A DNA stretch of 55,069 nt, from NCBI RefSeq assembly GCF_003471165.1, contig NZ_QRIL01000022.1, forward strand, positions 11,860 through 66,928. The letters run 5' to 3'. A program made the position numbers and the translations under genes. The notes under the pieces were generated by a model. The model was given only the letters and a program-made list of their open reading frames with translations. It made no database searches and was not told where the DNA came from. This stretch comes from Ruminococcus sp. AM22-13 (GTDB lineage Bacteria; Bacillota; Clostridia; Lachnospirales; Lachnospiraceae). Of this stretch, positions 24,422 to 33,823 are shown piece by piece (within the stretch, counting starts at the first letter, position 1; each line of letters starts with the position of its first letter).

Positions 24422-26182
24422 ATGCGTATTTATAAGAGCATCCCCAAAAGACTCCTTGCCCTCTGCCTGGTTTTTGCCACAGGAATCGGACTGGGCTGCC
24501 TGTCCGATCATTTTATTTCAGAAAATTCCCGTTTTCAGGCTTTTACCGACGAATTATTTCAGTCTGAAGTAAGCAATAACACGCTCACCCTGCATTACAC
24601 CCTCGCCAATCCCTCCAAAAAAGGAATCAAAAAACCCGAAGCCACCCTGGGTACTGTCCTCTCAGACTCAGACAAAACAACCAACATCTGCCAGAAATAT
24701 GAAAAAAAACTGCAATCCTTTGCCTACTCCAAACTCTCCAAAGAAAACCAGCTTACCTGTGATCTGCTCCTTCTCTACTTCCACACCAGGGTATCCCTTG
24801 GAAAAAACAGCATTCTGGATGAGCCGCTAGGTCCAAGCCTGGGCGTGCAGGCACAGCTCCCGGTTCTTCTCGCAGAATATTCTTTCTATAAAAAAGAAGA
24901 TATTTCCGATTATCTGAAACTCCTAAGTACCATAAAACCATATTTCCAGAGCATCCTGAAACTTGAAAATCAAAAGTCCCAGGCTGGTCTTTTCATGAGC
25001 AATACAACCCTTGACCGGATTCTGAAGCAATGCCGTTCCTTTATTGCTGATCCTGACTCCAACTATATGGATGACATTTTCACTCAGAAATTAAAAGCCT
25101 TCTCTAATCCTGCCCTGACTGACAAAGACCAGAAAAAGCTCTGTACATATCATCACAAACTAATCTGCGAAGAAGTAATTCCTGCCTATCAGGAGCTGAT
25201 TAATGGTCTGGAGAAACTTCGCGGAACCGGGAAAAGCAGCCGGGGACTGGCTTTTTTTGAGGGCGGTCGTGAATACTATATTTATCTGCTCAGAAGCCAG
25301 ACCGGAACCTACGTCCCTGTCAAGAGAATCGAACAGCGCCTGTCCTCCCAGCTTCTTTCTGATTATCAGCAGACCCGTTCTCTTCTTCAGAAAGATCCTG
25401 ACTTGATTTCTGGTCTGTCCAGATACGTCAGCGAACTTACACTGTCCCCGGAACAAATGCTGGATGCACTGCCCAAGCTTATGACTGAAGATTTTCCCAC
25501 ATTAAGCGATGTGACCTACGAGATCCGGTCTGTCCATCCATCCATGAAAAGTTTCCTCAGTCCGGCCTTTTACCTCACACCACCTGTTGACACCCAGAAG
25601 CCAAATGTGATTTACATTAATGATTCCGGCCGCACTACCAGTCTGGAACTCTTCGGCACTCTTGCCCACGAAGGATTTCCCGGACACCTGTATCAGACAG
25701 TTTCCTTCGCCCGAAGCAATCCCTCTGACATCAGATACCTTGTCACTTCTTCCGGTTATGTGGAAGGCTGGGCCACTTATGTGGAATCCTACGGTTACGA
25801 ATATGCTGCCTCCCTTATGAAAAACTCTGCCGCAGCCAAAGGCGCAGTCCGTCTGGCATGGCTGAACCGTAGTATGAACCTGTGCATCTACTCGCTGATA
25901 GACATTGGCATCCACTATCGTGGCTGGGACGCCGCCCGCACTGCTGCTTTTCTAAAAGCTTTCGGCATCACCAACGCCTCCACTGCAAATGAAATCTACC
26001 AGTATATTGTTGAAACCCCCGGGAATTATCTGAAATACTACTGGGGATACCTTAACTTCCTTGATCTGAAAACAGCCAGCCAGAAAAAACTTGGCGATGA
26101 TTTCGACCTGAAAGAATTCCACCGCAGGATCCTCGAAATCGGCCCCGTACAGTTTCCGGTGTTGGAAAAATATCTGAAATAG
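24422..26182 (+). CDS. DUF885 family protein, probable extracytoplasmic metallopeptidase
   Basis: 586 aa. A basic N-terminus and hydrophobic core (about 8-26) make a signal or anchor; the LGC at its end is only a weak lipobox. The C-terminal half carries HEGFPGH (416-422), a spaced zinc-site-like motif, and YVEGWATYVE, both typical of DUF885. Members act as peptidases or are uncharacterised. Transcribed divergently from trxB with a gap of only about 90 nt. The neighbouring Ter genes start 370 bp downstream and are probably separate. Confidence 0.82.
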   Translation: MRIYKSIPKRLLALCLVFATGIGLGCLSDHFISENSRFQAFTDELFQSEVSNNTLTLHYTLANPSKKGIKKPEATLGTVLSDSDKTTNICQKYEKKLQSFAYSKLSKENQLTCDLLLLYFHTRVSLGKNSILDEPLGPSLGVQAQLPVLLAEYSFYKKEDISDYLKLLSTIKPYFQSILKLENQKSQAGLFMSNTTLDRILKQCRSFIADPDSNYMDDIFTQKLKAFSNPALTDKDQKKLCTYHHKLICEEVIPAYQELINGLEKLRGTGKSSRGLAFFEGGREYYIYLLRSQTGTYVPVKRIEQRLSSQLLSDYQQTRSLLQKDPDLISGLSRYVSELTLSPEQMLDALPKLMTEDFPTLSDVTYEIRSVHPSMKSFLSPAFYLTPPVDTQKPNVIYINDSGRTTSLELFGTLAHEGFPGHLYQTVSFARSNPSDIRYLVTSSGYVEGWATYVESYGYEYAASLMKNSAAAKGAVRLAWLNRSMNLCIYSLIDIGIHYRGWDAARTAAFLKAFGITNASTANEIYQYIVETPGNYLKYYWGYLNFLDLKTASQKKLGDDFDLKEFHRRILEIGPVQFPVLEKYLK

Positions 26183-26363
26183 CCTTTGGCTGTCTGCTTT
26201 GTTCTTAAGAATCTTGTTTTTATTATTGAAAACAAAGTGGACAGCAGGTTTCTTTCACAATCTTGGCTTATGTACTTCATTTTATTTGACACTTTCAGCG
26301 AAACACAGTAAAATATTGATAAATATTATAACTATTTAATGTGAACAGTAACTATAACATTCC

Positions 26364-26523
26364 TATAGCAATTCCAGAAAATAATGCAAATAAGACCGTC
26401 TAGCAGAGTGCGAAGGACAAGGAAGATATCTGCAGGCGTGCTAACGCACGACAAAGATATCTGATGCAGGACTTCACGCTCTGATGGGTTGGATTAATTA
26501 CAGTATTTTCGGGAATTGCTATA
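26364..26523. repeat. 160-bp imperfect palindrome
   Basis: Ends TATAGCAATTCC and GGAATTGCTATA are exact inverted copies; homology continues with gaps to a central GCGTGC-TAA-GCACG-like hairpin near 26443. Shorter look-alikes of the end (CTATAGCAATTCC) occur at about 11287 and 45053. Either a miniature inverted-repeat element or a large RNA hairpin. Confidence 0.75.
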
Positions 26524-26550
26524 ATTGCTATCATCGAGGGGACAATCATT

Positions 26551-27417
26551 ATGATCAATGTACCATCAAACTTATCCGGAGCAGTCAACAGACAGACCGT
26601 TATGAATATTAACAATAAGAAAATCCAGGAGCCTCTGTCATCTCGCAATATTGATTCTATAAACACCAAATTTGTAAATGCTGCTTCTCCCAATCCCAAC
26701 TCCACGCATACTGGTTCTATTAATACCCAATCTGTAAATGCCGCTTATACAAATACCAATTCCAGATCTGCTGGTCCGGTAAATACCAGATCTGCAAATA
26801 CTGCTCCTACAAATTCAGGCAATCATAGTTTCAATTCCAGACCTGTTCCAACTATCAGAATTCCTGCCTTTAAGAACCCAGTCCGAAAGGGTCAGAAAAT
26901 ACCACTTGAAACTCAATCCCGGCTTACAGGAATTAAAGCGCATCTTGGATGGAATATTACAAATCCGGACTGTGATGTAGACGTATCCGCATTTCTTCTG
27001 AATAATACCGGAAAGGTTATCGGTGATTCATGGTTTGTATTCTATGGACAGGAATCCAGTCCTGACGGAAGCACTGTCTTTTTTGCCGATCAGGGACAGA
27101 ATCGTGAAATGATCTCTATAGATTTCGTAAAATTAAACCTAGCCGTTTCAAAAATTGTTTTTGTCCTTACCATAAATGAAGCCCTGGAAAAGCATCTGAA
27201 TTTCAGGATGATCAAAGACGCGTATATCCAGATTACCGATGCTTCAAACACTGAATTAGTCAGTTTCAAAATGGATGAATACTATTCCAACGTTACTTCC
27301 ATGATGATAGGCGAAATATACCAGCATAACGGCATCTGGAAATTTAACGCGATCGGAAACGGCGTTTCCAGAGATCTCGCCGGACTCTGTGAATTATACG
27401 GAGTTCAGGTTATTTAA
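26551..27417 (+). CDS. TerD-domain protein with Asn/Thr/Ser-rich N-terminal repeats
   Basis: 288 aa. Residues 20-95 are low complexity with repeated N-T-x-S/F-V/A-N-A units, then a basic Pro-rich linker, then a TerD domain (about 112-288) ending in GEIYQHNGIWKFNAIGNG. Compared with the three paralogues at 31909-33719, its N-terminal calcium-site region reads NPDCDVDVSAFLL, retaining several acidic residues. The disordered extension could mediate clustering. First gene of a two-gene unit with the AIM24 protein. Confidence 0.88.
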   Translation: MINVPSNLSGAVNRQTVMNINNKKIQEPLSSRNIDSINTKFVNAASPNPNSTHTGSINTQSVNAAYTNTNSRSAGPVNTRSANTAPTNSGNHSFNSRPVPTIRIPAFKNPVRKGQKIPLETQSRLTGIKAHLGWNITNPDCDVDVSAFLLNNTGKVIGDSWFVFYGQESSPDGSTVFFADQGQNREMISIDFVKLNLAVSKIVFVLTINEALEKHLNFRMIKDAYIQITDASNTELVSFKMDEYYSNVTSMMIGEIYQHNGIWKFNAIGNGVSRDLAGLCELYGVQVI

Positions 27418-27430
27418 AAGGAGGACTATC

Positions 27431-28135
27431 ATGTTAACATTTGAAACCATCAACGAATTAACTCTGAAAGTTACCTGTACCGGCAATGATGTTCTTTTTG
27501 TAAAAGCAGGAGCTTTTATAGCCGGAGACAATTCCGGCCCAAAGAATTACCGGTTTGAAAAAGTTCTTCTCGGCCCGCAGCAGAATCTCGGGCAGGCCCT
27601 GTTCGGACAGCTGGCACGAAGAGTCACTGGTGAAAACCTTCCATTGATGAAAGTCAATCTGAACGGTGATTCCGTTACATATTATGCAAACTACGGACAA
27701 CATGTTGTGATCTACCAGCTGGCCCAGGGCGAAACTATTTCTGTTGAATCTGAGAACATTCTGGCATTTACTCAGGACTGTGATTATAGCGTCCGCTTTA
27801 TCGGTGTCGGAGTTCTCTCCCAGAAAGGACTTGCTACTTCAACACTCACTGCACGCGGCAAGAATGCATATGTTGCAGTACTGTCAGACGGCAACCCAAT
27901 CGTACTGAGCAATATTGGTAAAAACAATACCATTTCTGTCGATCCTGATGCAGTCATCTGCTGGGTAGGAAACGGCCACTGCGATCCAAGTGTTACTGCC
28001 GATGTATCCTGGAAAACCTTCATCGGACAGGCATCCGGCGAATCTTATCAGTTTGAATGGCACGCCGGAGACAACGTTACGGTTATCATTCAGCCATCAG
28101 AACGCCAGGGGGGAATTCGCGTAAGCATGGACTAA
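27431..28135 (+). CDS. AIM24 family protein
   Basis: 234 aa, all-beta, with repeated Gly-rich hairpins (FVKAGAFIAG, VGVLSQKGLATSTLTARG) as in the AIM24/TIGR00266 family. These proteins are frequent in Ter clusters; their role is not established. The ATG at 27431 follows AAGGAGG. It lies 13 nt after the TerD gene, so co-transcription is nearly certain. Confidence 0.85.
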   Translation: MLTFETINELTLKVTCTGNDVLFVKAGAFIAGDNSGPKNYRFEKVLLGPQQNLGQALFGQLARRVTGENLPLMKVNLNGDSVTYYANYGQHVVIYQLAQGETISVESENILAFTQDCDYSVRFIGVGVLSQKGLATSTLTARGKNAYVAVLSDGNPIVLSNIGKNNTISVDPDAVICWVGNGHCDPSVTADVSWKTFIGQASGESYQFEWHAGDNVTVIIQPSERQGGIRVSMD

Positions 28136-28147
28136 TCCGGATAGAAG

Positions 28148-28187
28148 AAGAGGCAGAACTCATCACGTCAGTTCTGCCTCTTTCTTT
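28148..28187. terminator. Bidirectional terminator between AIM24 and HAD genes
   Basis: A 13-bp perfect stem AAGAGGCAGAACT / AGTTCTGCCTCTT (28148-28160 with 28170-28182), then TTTCTTT. Its right arm is also the last codons of the HAD gene, so it serves two convergent genes. Confidence 0.85.
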
Positions 28188-28954
28188 AAGCATTTTTCCA
28201 GTAATGCTTCCGAAAATAATTTTCCGCTTTCCATCTCCATTACGTTTTCTTTTAAGTCTTCTTTTAAATCCTCTTTTAAACGAAACATCTTCCCAAATCC
28301 ATCCGGAACGCATCCAAAGTCGCTCTCTTCTACCATAGAAACATCAAACTCACTGTCTCCGGCAGCCAGAATATATCCGGGATTCATTTTTTTCCGAAGT
28401 CGTTTCACAGCCATCCCTTTATTCAGCTTCTTAGGAACAACATATACTTTTTCTCCATTATGAAACACATCCACCAGTTCCGTCTTCAGCGTTTTGTTCA
28501 GATCCTTAATCACTTCATCCGGCTTTTCACATTTTGTAAAAACAAAAAGCTCATCTATAAATCTTACTTCAAATTTCCGCCGCGGATCCACTTCAAGAAT
28601 ACCGATGGCCTTATCCAGCTGCGGTCTGCTTTCCGCGATCATCTTCAAGGATTCGTAATACCATTCTTTGTCCCGTTCGCCATTCACAAGTAATACACCG
28701 CCATTGCAGACAAGTGCATACGGTATAGCTCCTATATGCAGATTGATACGTCTGTATTGTTCTTCCGTCCTCGTAGAAGTTGGTACAATCAGCATCTTGT
28801 CATTTACTTCTTTTAACAACGAGTAGGTTCTTTCAGAAATAAATGAGATTTCCCGTCCATTATATAACTCAACGTTTAATTTTTTCTCTCCGATATCATG
28901 CTTATATGAATATATAATCGTGTTATCCATATCAACGCACAAAATATTTTTCAT
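28163..28954 (-). CDS. HAD-superfamily hydrolase of the Ter cluster
   Basis: 263 aa. The nucleophile motif is VDMDNT (residues 6-11), motif II is the Thr/Ser of VPTSTR, and motif IV is GDSEFD (near 203-208); all four HAD motifs seem intact. The cap insertion is of the Cof/phosphomannomutase type. HAD proteins of this kind recur in Ter clusters and are predicted to dephosphorylate a nucleotide-like intermediate. Start MKNILCVD is favoured by GGAG about eight bases upstream. The C-terminus has a repeated KEDLKEDLKEN helix. Confidence 0.85.
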   Translation of the reverse strand: MKNILCVDMDNTIIYSYKHDIGEKKLNVELYNGREISFISERTYSLLKEVNDKMLIVPTSTRTEEQYRRINLHIGAIPYALVCNGGVLLVNGERDKEWYYESLKMIAESRPQLDKAIGILEVDPRRKFEVRFIDELFVFTKCEKPDEVIKDLNKTLKTELVDVFHNGEKVYVVPKKLNKGMAVKRLRKKMNPGYILAAGDSEFDVSMVEESDFGCVPDGFGKMFRLKEDLKEDLKENVMEMESGKLFSEALLEKCLKKEAELT

Positions 28955-29053
28955 CCATTTTCTCCAAAAAGAATGTGGTACAAGTGTTCCCTGCACCACA
29001 TTCATGAAACTTCATAACTGCTTCATACATTCACAATCATATCACTTTTTAAT

Positions 29054-31690
29054 TTACTTTGAAACGATTGCCTTTCTGATAAGATCCACCGGTATGATCA
29101 GTATGGCAAGTGCCATGGATACCAATAAAGCCTTAGGCTCAAGCATGGTTGTGCTGAATACTTTTCCACCGATTTCAATGATGATCGTCTGAAGCACAAA
29201 AATCGCACCCATTACCAGTAAGAAGTTCTTGTTCTCGCTAATGTGCTCAAACAGGTTAAACTTCTCTGATCTCGTATTCAGACTGTTAAAGATGATCGCA
29301 TAGATGAAAAATGCAAACATAAATGTCTTCTCATAAAGCTCCGGATCTGCACAGGATACCGGTGTTACGAAACTTGTAATACCACCTATATTCTCAAGAA
29401 TCAATATCGATCCCAGAGTAATAAAGATAGCACTCGTACCAATCGCAGATTTAATATAAGAAGTCAGGATATTATCAGTTCTCTTCGCCGGCTGCTCATT
29501 CATGTATCTGTCCAGAATCGGCTCACCACCAAATGCCATCGCTGCCAGTGTATCCATGATCAGGTTGATCCACAGAATCTGAACAATGGAGAACGGCTCT
29601 GTCCATCCAAGTATCGGAGCAATAATGTTCATTAACAGTGTACTGATATTTACAGTAAGCTGGAAAATAAGGAACTTACCAACAGATTTAGCCATTGTTC
29701 TACTGTTAAGTACACAGTCCTTAATAGATGTCAGACTGTTGTTAAGAATAACAACATCTCCAGCCTCCTGCGCAACTGCTGTACCATCTCCCATTGCAAA
29801 ACCGATATCTGCCTGTTTCAATGCCGGAGCATCGTTGACACCGTCACCGGTCATACCACAGACATTGTCAAGCTGCTGTGACATAGATACCAGTCTCTTC
29901 TTATCAAGAGGTTTCGCTCTGCTGACTACCTTCAGATTTGGAAGAACTTTCTTAAGTTCTTCATCAGACATCTTCTCTAACTGCTCATGAGTGAGAACAA
30001 CATCCTTCTTCTCATCCATAAGGATTCCCGCTTCTTTTGCAATCGCAACAGCAGTTTCTTCCGCATCACCGGTAACCATGACTACCTGGATTCCTGCATG
30101 GTTAAGAATCTCAACTGTCTCGATTGCATCTGTTCTTACATTATCACGCAGACACAGAACAGCCATAAGAACGGTTTTCGCACCGTCGATCTTTGCTACG
30201 GAGAGAAGCTTCATTGTTCTCTTCGCCTGTGCGTGCATCTGTTCTTTTACTTTATTCTTATCTGCTTCTGTGAACTCTTTTTCTTCTCCGTCAGGAAGCA
30301 TATAGTGTGTTACTTTCTCAATGATGTTCTCTGTAGCACCTTTCCAGTAAACAAGTCCATTCTTAAGTGTTACAGTTGCACATTTCTTCTCTGAATCAAA
30401 TCCGCTGATGTCTTCTACCTTATCCGGATCGTTGTCTGAATCATTGTATCCATGATTGAGCGCATAAGAAAGCAGCGCTCTGTCCATGTTGTTACTGCCG
30501 ATGGCTTTTCCTTCGGCAGAAACCTTTGCAAGGTTATTCAGGGTAATTGCCTCAATAAACTCTTTGTTCTGAATAGAATCAATGATATCGCCTTTACCTG
30601 TGATAAACTCAACCAATGACAGATTTCCTTCTGTGATTGTTCCTGTTTTATCACTGAACAGCACGTTCATATAAGCTGAATCAGAGAATGCTGCTTTATG
30701 GCTGACAAGAATATTCTTCTTATACATGGACTCTGTATTCATTGACTGAACCAGACTGTTCATCATCGGAAGACCTTCCGGAACTGCCATGATTACGATA
30801 GATGCCATAAGCATAACTGCCTCTGCGATAACAAGAAGAACTGAAACAACTGTAATTGCTTCGTCCGCTCTTACAAGAGTCAGCACAACATGTAAGATAC
30901 CAGCAATTGCCGCTGCAGAGACACCTAATTTACCGATTCCTGCTGCAACCCCCTCCAGTTTAAGGCTGGAAGTATCTTTTCTCTCTTCTTCCTCATTAGT
31001 ATCAGTCAGTGCTTTATTAATCTTTCCTAATTCTGAGTTATCGCCGATGACTGTTGCAACCATATATCCTTCACCGGAAGTTACTACAGAACCCATGAAA
31101 ACTTTTCCTACTGAGGAATAATCAGTGGATTCTGCATCAGCCATATCTGACACTGCTGCCTTGTTTTCATCTCTTGACTCACCGTTTAAGGCAGCCTGGG
31201 AAACTTTGATTTTTCCTTCAAATATTAAGCCATCGGCCGGAACTTTATCTCCCGCCTGTACAAGAATCGTGTCGCCTTTCACAATCTCGCTTGTAAGAAT
31301 ATTGACAAGCTTTCCGTTTCTCATAACTTTGGCATAAGTTTTACTGTATTCTTCCTGAAGTGCTTCACTTCTTGAAGTATTTCTGTATTCTGACAAAGTA
31401 CTGAATCCGGTGGCAAGTGCGATTGCGATTACAATACTGATGATCTCTACAACGTCATTTCCGCCAGATAATGCCGGGACAAAAATTCCAAGAATTGCCA
31501 GGATCACTTTAAGCGCCAGTGCCGCACACAGAACTTTGATCCAGATATCATCAAATGCGCCGATAAACATGGACCAGAGTGACTCTGTTTCCTTCTTGGC
31601 AAGCTCATTGGTGCCATATTTCGCTTTACTTTCATTAACCTGCGAATCGGATAATCCGCACATTAATTGTTCTTTGTTCATATCACTCAT
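29054..31690 (-). CDS. PMCA-like calcium-transporting P-type ATPase
   Basis: 878 aa. The phosphorylation motif is SDKTGTITEG (near 340), the membrane calcium-site motif is PEGLP, and NLIMDTLAA in the sixth span fits type IIB (plasma-membrane calcium pump) enzymes. TGDGVNDAPALK marks the hinge. Ten membrane spans are expected. It should export calcium (possibly manganese) from the cytoplasm. It sits between the HAD gene and the TerD group on the same strand. TerD domains bind calcium, so a calcium pump in this cluster is a meaningful neighbour. Start 31690 was chosen by the GAGGAGG upstream. Confidence 0.92.
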   Translation of the reverse strand: MSDMNKEQLMCGLSDSQVNESKAKYGTNELAKKETESLWSMFIGAFDDIWIKVLCAALALKVILAILGIFVPALSGGNDVVEIISIVIAIALATGFSTLSEYRNTSRSEALQEEYSKTYAKVMRNGKLVNILTSEIVKGDTILVQAGDKVPADGLIFEGKIKVSQAALNGESRDENKAAVSDMADAESTDYSSVGKVFMGSVVTSGEGYMVATVIGDNSELGKINKALTDTNEEEERKDTSSLKLEGVAAGIGKLGVSAAAIAGILHVVLTLVRADEAITVVSVLLVIAEAVMLMASIVIMAVPEGLPMMNSLVQSMNTESMYKKNILVSHKAAFSDSAYMNVLFSDKTGTITEGNLSLVEFITGKGDIIDSIQNKEFIEAITLNNLAKVSAEGKAIGSNNMDRALLSYALNHGYNDSDNDPDKVEDISGFDSEKKCATVTLKNGLVYWKGATENIIEKVTHYMLPDGEEKEFTEADKNKVKEQMHAQAKRTMKLLSVAKIDGAKTVLMAVLCLRDNVRTDAIETVEILNHAGIQVVMVTGDAEETAVAIAKEAGILMDEKKDVVLTHEQLEKMSDEELKKVLPNLKVVSRAKPLDKKRLVSMSQQLDNVCGMTGDGVNDAPALKQADIGFAMGDGTAVAQEAGDVVILNNSLTSIKDCVLNSRTMAKSVGKFLIFQLTVNISTLLMNIIAPILGWTEPFSIVQILWINLIMDTLAAMAFGGEPILDRYMNEQPAKRTDNILTSYIKSAIGTSAIFITLGSILILENIGGITSFVTPVSCADPELYEKTFMFAFFIYAIIFNSLNTRSEKFNLFEHISENKNFLLVMGAIFVLQTIIIEIGGKVFSTTMLEPKALLVSMALAILIIPVDLIRKAIVSK

Positions 31691-31843
31691 ATATCTGAAT
31701 GACCTCCTCATTTTAATCTCTTATAAGAACAAATTCCTACCAGCGAGGTTGACTATAGTGACAGGATTTTGACTTATATATCTCATACTCTTACGCTTTT
31801 ATACCAGAATCTCTCTCTGAAATAAAAGACTGTTAGATATTCA

Positions 31844-31876
31844 CAAAAGAGGAACTATCGCATAGTCCCTCTTATT
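31844..31876 (-). terminator. Terminator after the TerD group
   Basis: Minus-strand stem AAGAGGGACTAT-GCG-ATAGTTCCTCTT followed by TT. It splits the TerD-TelA-YceG operon from the P-type ATPase gene. Confidence 0.8.
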
Positions 31877-31908
31877 CGTAAATAAATGGTTATCTCCAAT
31901 ACTCAGGA

Positions 31909-32532
31909 TTATGAAAATCTTCGGCAGAGTTCTCCAATCCCCGGATCGGTTGTTCCATTTCCCATCGCATTAAATTTCCACTCACCGTTATGTCTATATA
32001 TTTCCCCAAAAATCATCGCAGTCATTCCTGAATAATTTTCGGTCAGATTATATTTGCACATTTCTTTATTGTTTCTGGCATCAACCAGACGGATAAAGGC
32101 ATTTTCAATCATTCCGAAATGCTGTTTTCTCTGAACTGCCTGATAAATATTTACAACAATAACGATCTTATCGTATTCAGCCGGAACTCTTGACAGGTCG
32201 ATAACGATCTGTTCGTCATCTCCTTCTCCCTCTCCGGTAAGGTTATCTCCCATATGATTTACTGTGCCGGATTTATGTTTCAGATTTCCGAAATATACTA
32301 AATCGGTTCTGTCCACGAATTTTCCATTCTTCAGCATGATTGCAGAAGCATCGCAATCGATTGCCTGATGTGTTGTAGCAGCGCCGCCGCCAAACAACGT
32401 TGCGAAGAATCCACCACCACCGCCACCTGACGGTTTCGCTTCATCCCATCCAAGTCCGACAATAACCTTCGCTAATCCTGCATTATCCTTTGACAGATTT
32501 ACTTTCTGTCCTTTCTGTAAGCTGACTGACAT
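31909..32532 (-). CDS. TerD-family protein with Gly-rich insertion
   Basis: 207 aa. Typical TerD start (QKGQKVNLSKDN) and end ([18 protein letters not shown]), but residues 33-55 are a Gly/Ala/Phe-rich insert (GGGGGGFFATLFGGG) in place of the usual acidic loop, so calcium binding at the first site may be altered. The second acidic region ([14 protein letters not shown]) is intact. Last of three tandem TerD genes spaced 11-12 nt apart. Likely cytoplasmic and stress-induced. Confidence 0.93.
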   Translation of the reverse strand: MSVSLQKGQKVNLSKDNAGLAKVIVGLGWDEAKPSGGGGGGFFATLFGGGAATTHQAIDCDASAIMLKNGKFVDRTDLVYFGNLKHKSGTVNHMGDNLTGEGEGDDEQIVIDLSRVPAEYDKIVIVVNIYQAVQRKQHFGMIENAFIRLVDARNNKEMCKYNLTENYSGMTAMIFGEIYRHNGEWKFNAMGNGTTDPGIGELCRRFS

Positions 32533-32543
32533 AAGTTTTCCTC

Positions 32544-33125
32544 CTATTCCACTGCGATACCATAGCTATTGCACAAAGCAGCTAAGCCGCCCTGATAACC
32601 GCTTCCGATGGCATTGAATTTCCACTCATTACCATTCTTATATAATTCGCCAAATACAACTGCAGTTTCGATAGAGAAATCCTCGCCAAGATCATAGCGA
32701 AGAATCTCCTGTCCTGTAGCCTCGTTAACAATTCTTACAAAAGCATTGGAAACCTGTCCAAAGTTCTGACGTCTCTCCTCCGCTTCATAAATCGTAACGG
32801 TAAATGCAATCTTTGTTATATTTGCAGGAATCTTTGAAAGATCGATTTTTATCTGTTCATCATCTCCATCGCCTGCTCCGGTAAGGTTATCTCCCATATG
32901 CTGAATCGCACCGGATGGATGTGTAAGATTTCCATAGAATACAAAATCCTTCTGATCGGAAACTTTTCCGGAATCAGTCAGACAAAATGCTGCTGCATCA
33001 AGATCGAAATCTCCGCCTGTATCAAATGCATTGATATCCCATCCTATACCAACAACCACATTTTTGAGTCCCGGATTTTCTTTTGTAAGGCTTACTTTCT
33101 GGCCCTTTTTTAAACTAATCGGCAT
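32544..33125 (-). CDS. TerD-family stress protein
   Basis: 193 aa, canonical length. It has both acidic calcium-site loops ([13 protein letters not shown] near 35-47 and [14 protein letters not shown] near 83-96) and the ending [18 protein letters not shown]. Strong AGGAGG before the ATG. About 75 percent alike by eye with the next paralogue, so a recent tandem duplication. Confidence 0.96.
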   Translation of the reverse strand: MPISLKKGQKVSLTKENPGLKNVVVGIGWDINAFDTGGDFDLDAAAFCLTDSGKVSDQKDFVFYGNLTHPSGAIQHMGDNLTGAGDGDDEQIKIDLSKIPANITKIAFTVTIYEAEERRQNFGQVSNAFVRIVNEATGQEILRYDLGEDFSIETAVVFGELYKNGNEWKFNAIGSGYQGGLAALCNSYGIAVE

Positions 33126-33137
33126 ATCTTTATCCTC

Positions 33138-33719
33138 CTATGCTACTTCAATACCATAATGACCGCAGAGTGCTGCAAGTCCGCCCTGGAAACCACTTCC
33201 AATGGCATTAAACTTCCACTCTCCGTTATGTCTGTAAAGCTCTCCGACAACTACAGCAGTCTCAATGGAGAAATCCTCTCCAAGATCGTAATGGATCAGT
33301 TCCACATTATTTGCTTCATCTACCAGACGGATATAAGAATTGGAAACCTGTCCGAAATTCTGGCGTCTTTCTTCCGCTTCATAAATGGTAACTGTAAATG
33401 CGATTCTCTCAACATTTGCCGGAACTTTTGTAAGATCAACCATGATCTGCTCATCATCGCCTTCACCCTCACCGGTAAGGTTATCTCCCATATGTTCAAC
33501 AGATTCGCTTGCATGTTTCAGATTACCATAGAAAATAAATTCTTTCTCTGTCGGGCATTTTCCATTAGCGCCAAGCATAAATGCTGCTGCATCAAGGTCA
33601 AAATCTGAACCTGAATCAAACGCATTTACATCCCATCCCAGACCTACCATAATCTTCTTAAGTCCCGGGTTCTTCTTTGTTAAGTCTACTTTCTGTCCTT
33701 TGGATAAATTGATTGGCAT
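33138..33719 (-). CDS. TerD-family stress protein
   Basis: 193 aa with the full calcium-binding pattern ([13 protein letters not shown] and [14 protein letters not shown]) and a conserved C-terminus. It is the first of the three tandem TerD genes after telA in transcription order. Bacterial TerD proteins with these loops bind calcium; the family is linked to tellurite, phage and oxidative stress tolerance, with mechanism unknown. Confidence 0.96.
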   Translation of the reverse strand: MPINLSKGQKVDLTKKNPGLKKIMVGLGWDVNAFDSGSDFDLDAAAFMLGANGKCPTEKEFIFYGNLKHASESVEHMGDNLTGEGEGDDEQIMVDLTKVPANVERIAFTVTIYEAEERRQNFGQVSNSYIRLVDEANNVELIHYDLGEDFSIETAVVVGELYRHNGEWKFNAIGSGFQGGLAALCGHYGIEVA

Positions 33720-33794
33720 ATTAGTGGTCCTCCTTAATATTTTTTAACTGTTCATCAGCTTTATCATTCTGAATCGCTATGTTATATATTATCT

Positions 33795-33821
33795 GTTACT
33801 GTTCATTCCGTTCCCGGTAAC
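33795..33821. repeat. Interspersed palindrome, GTTACTG...GTAAC type
   Basis: GTTACTG at the left, GGTAAC at the right, with the TTCATTCCGTT core. It lies in the short gap between telA and the TerD genes, on the transcribed strand. Confidence 0.8.
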
Positions 33822-33823
33822 TA

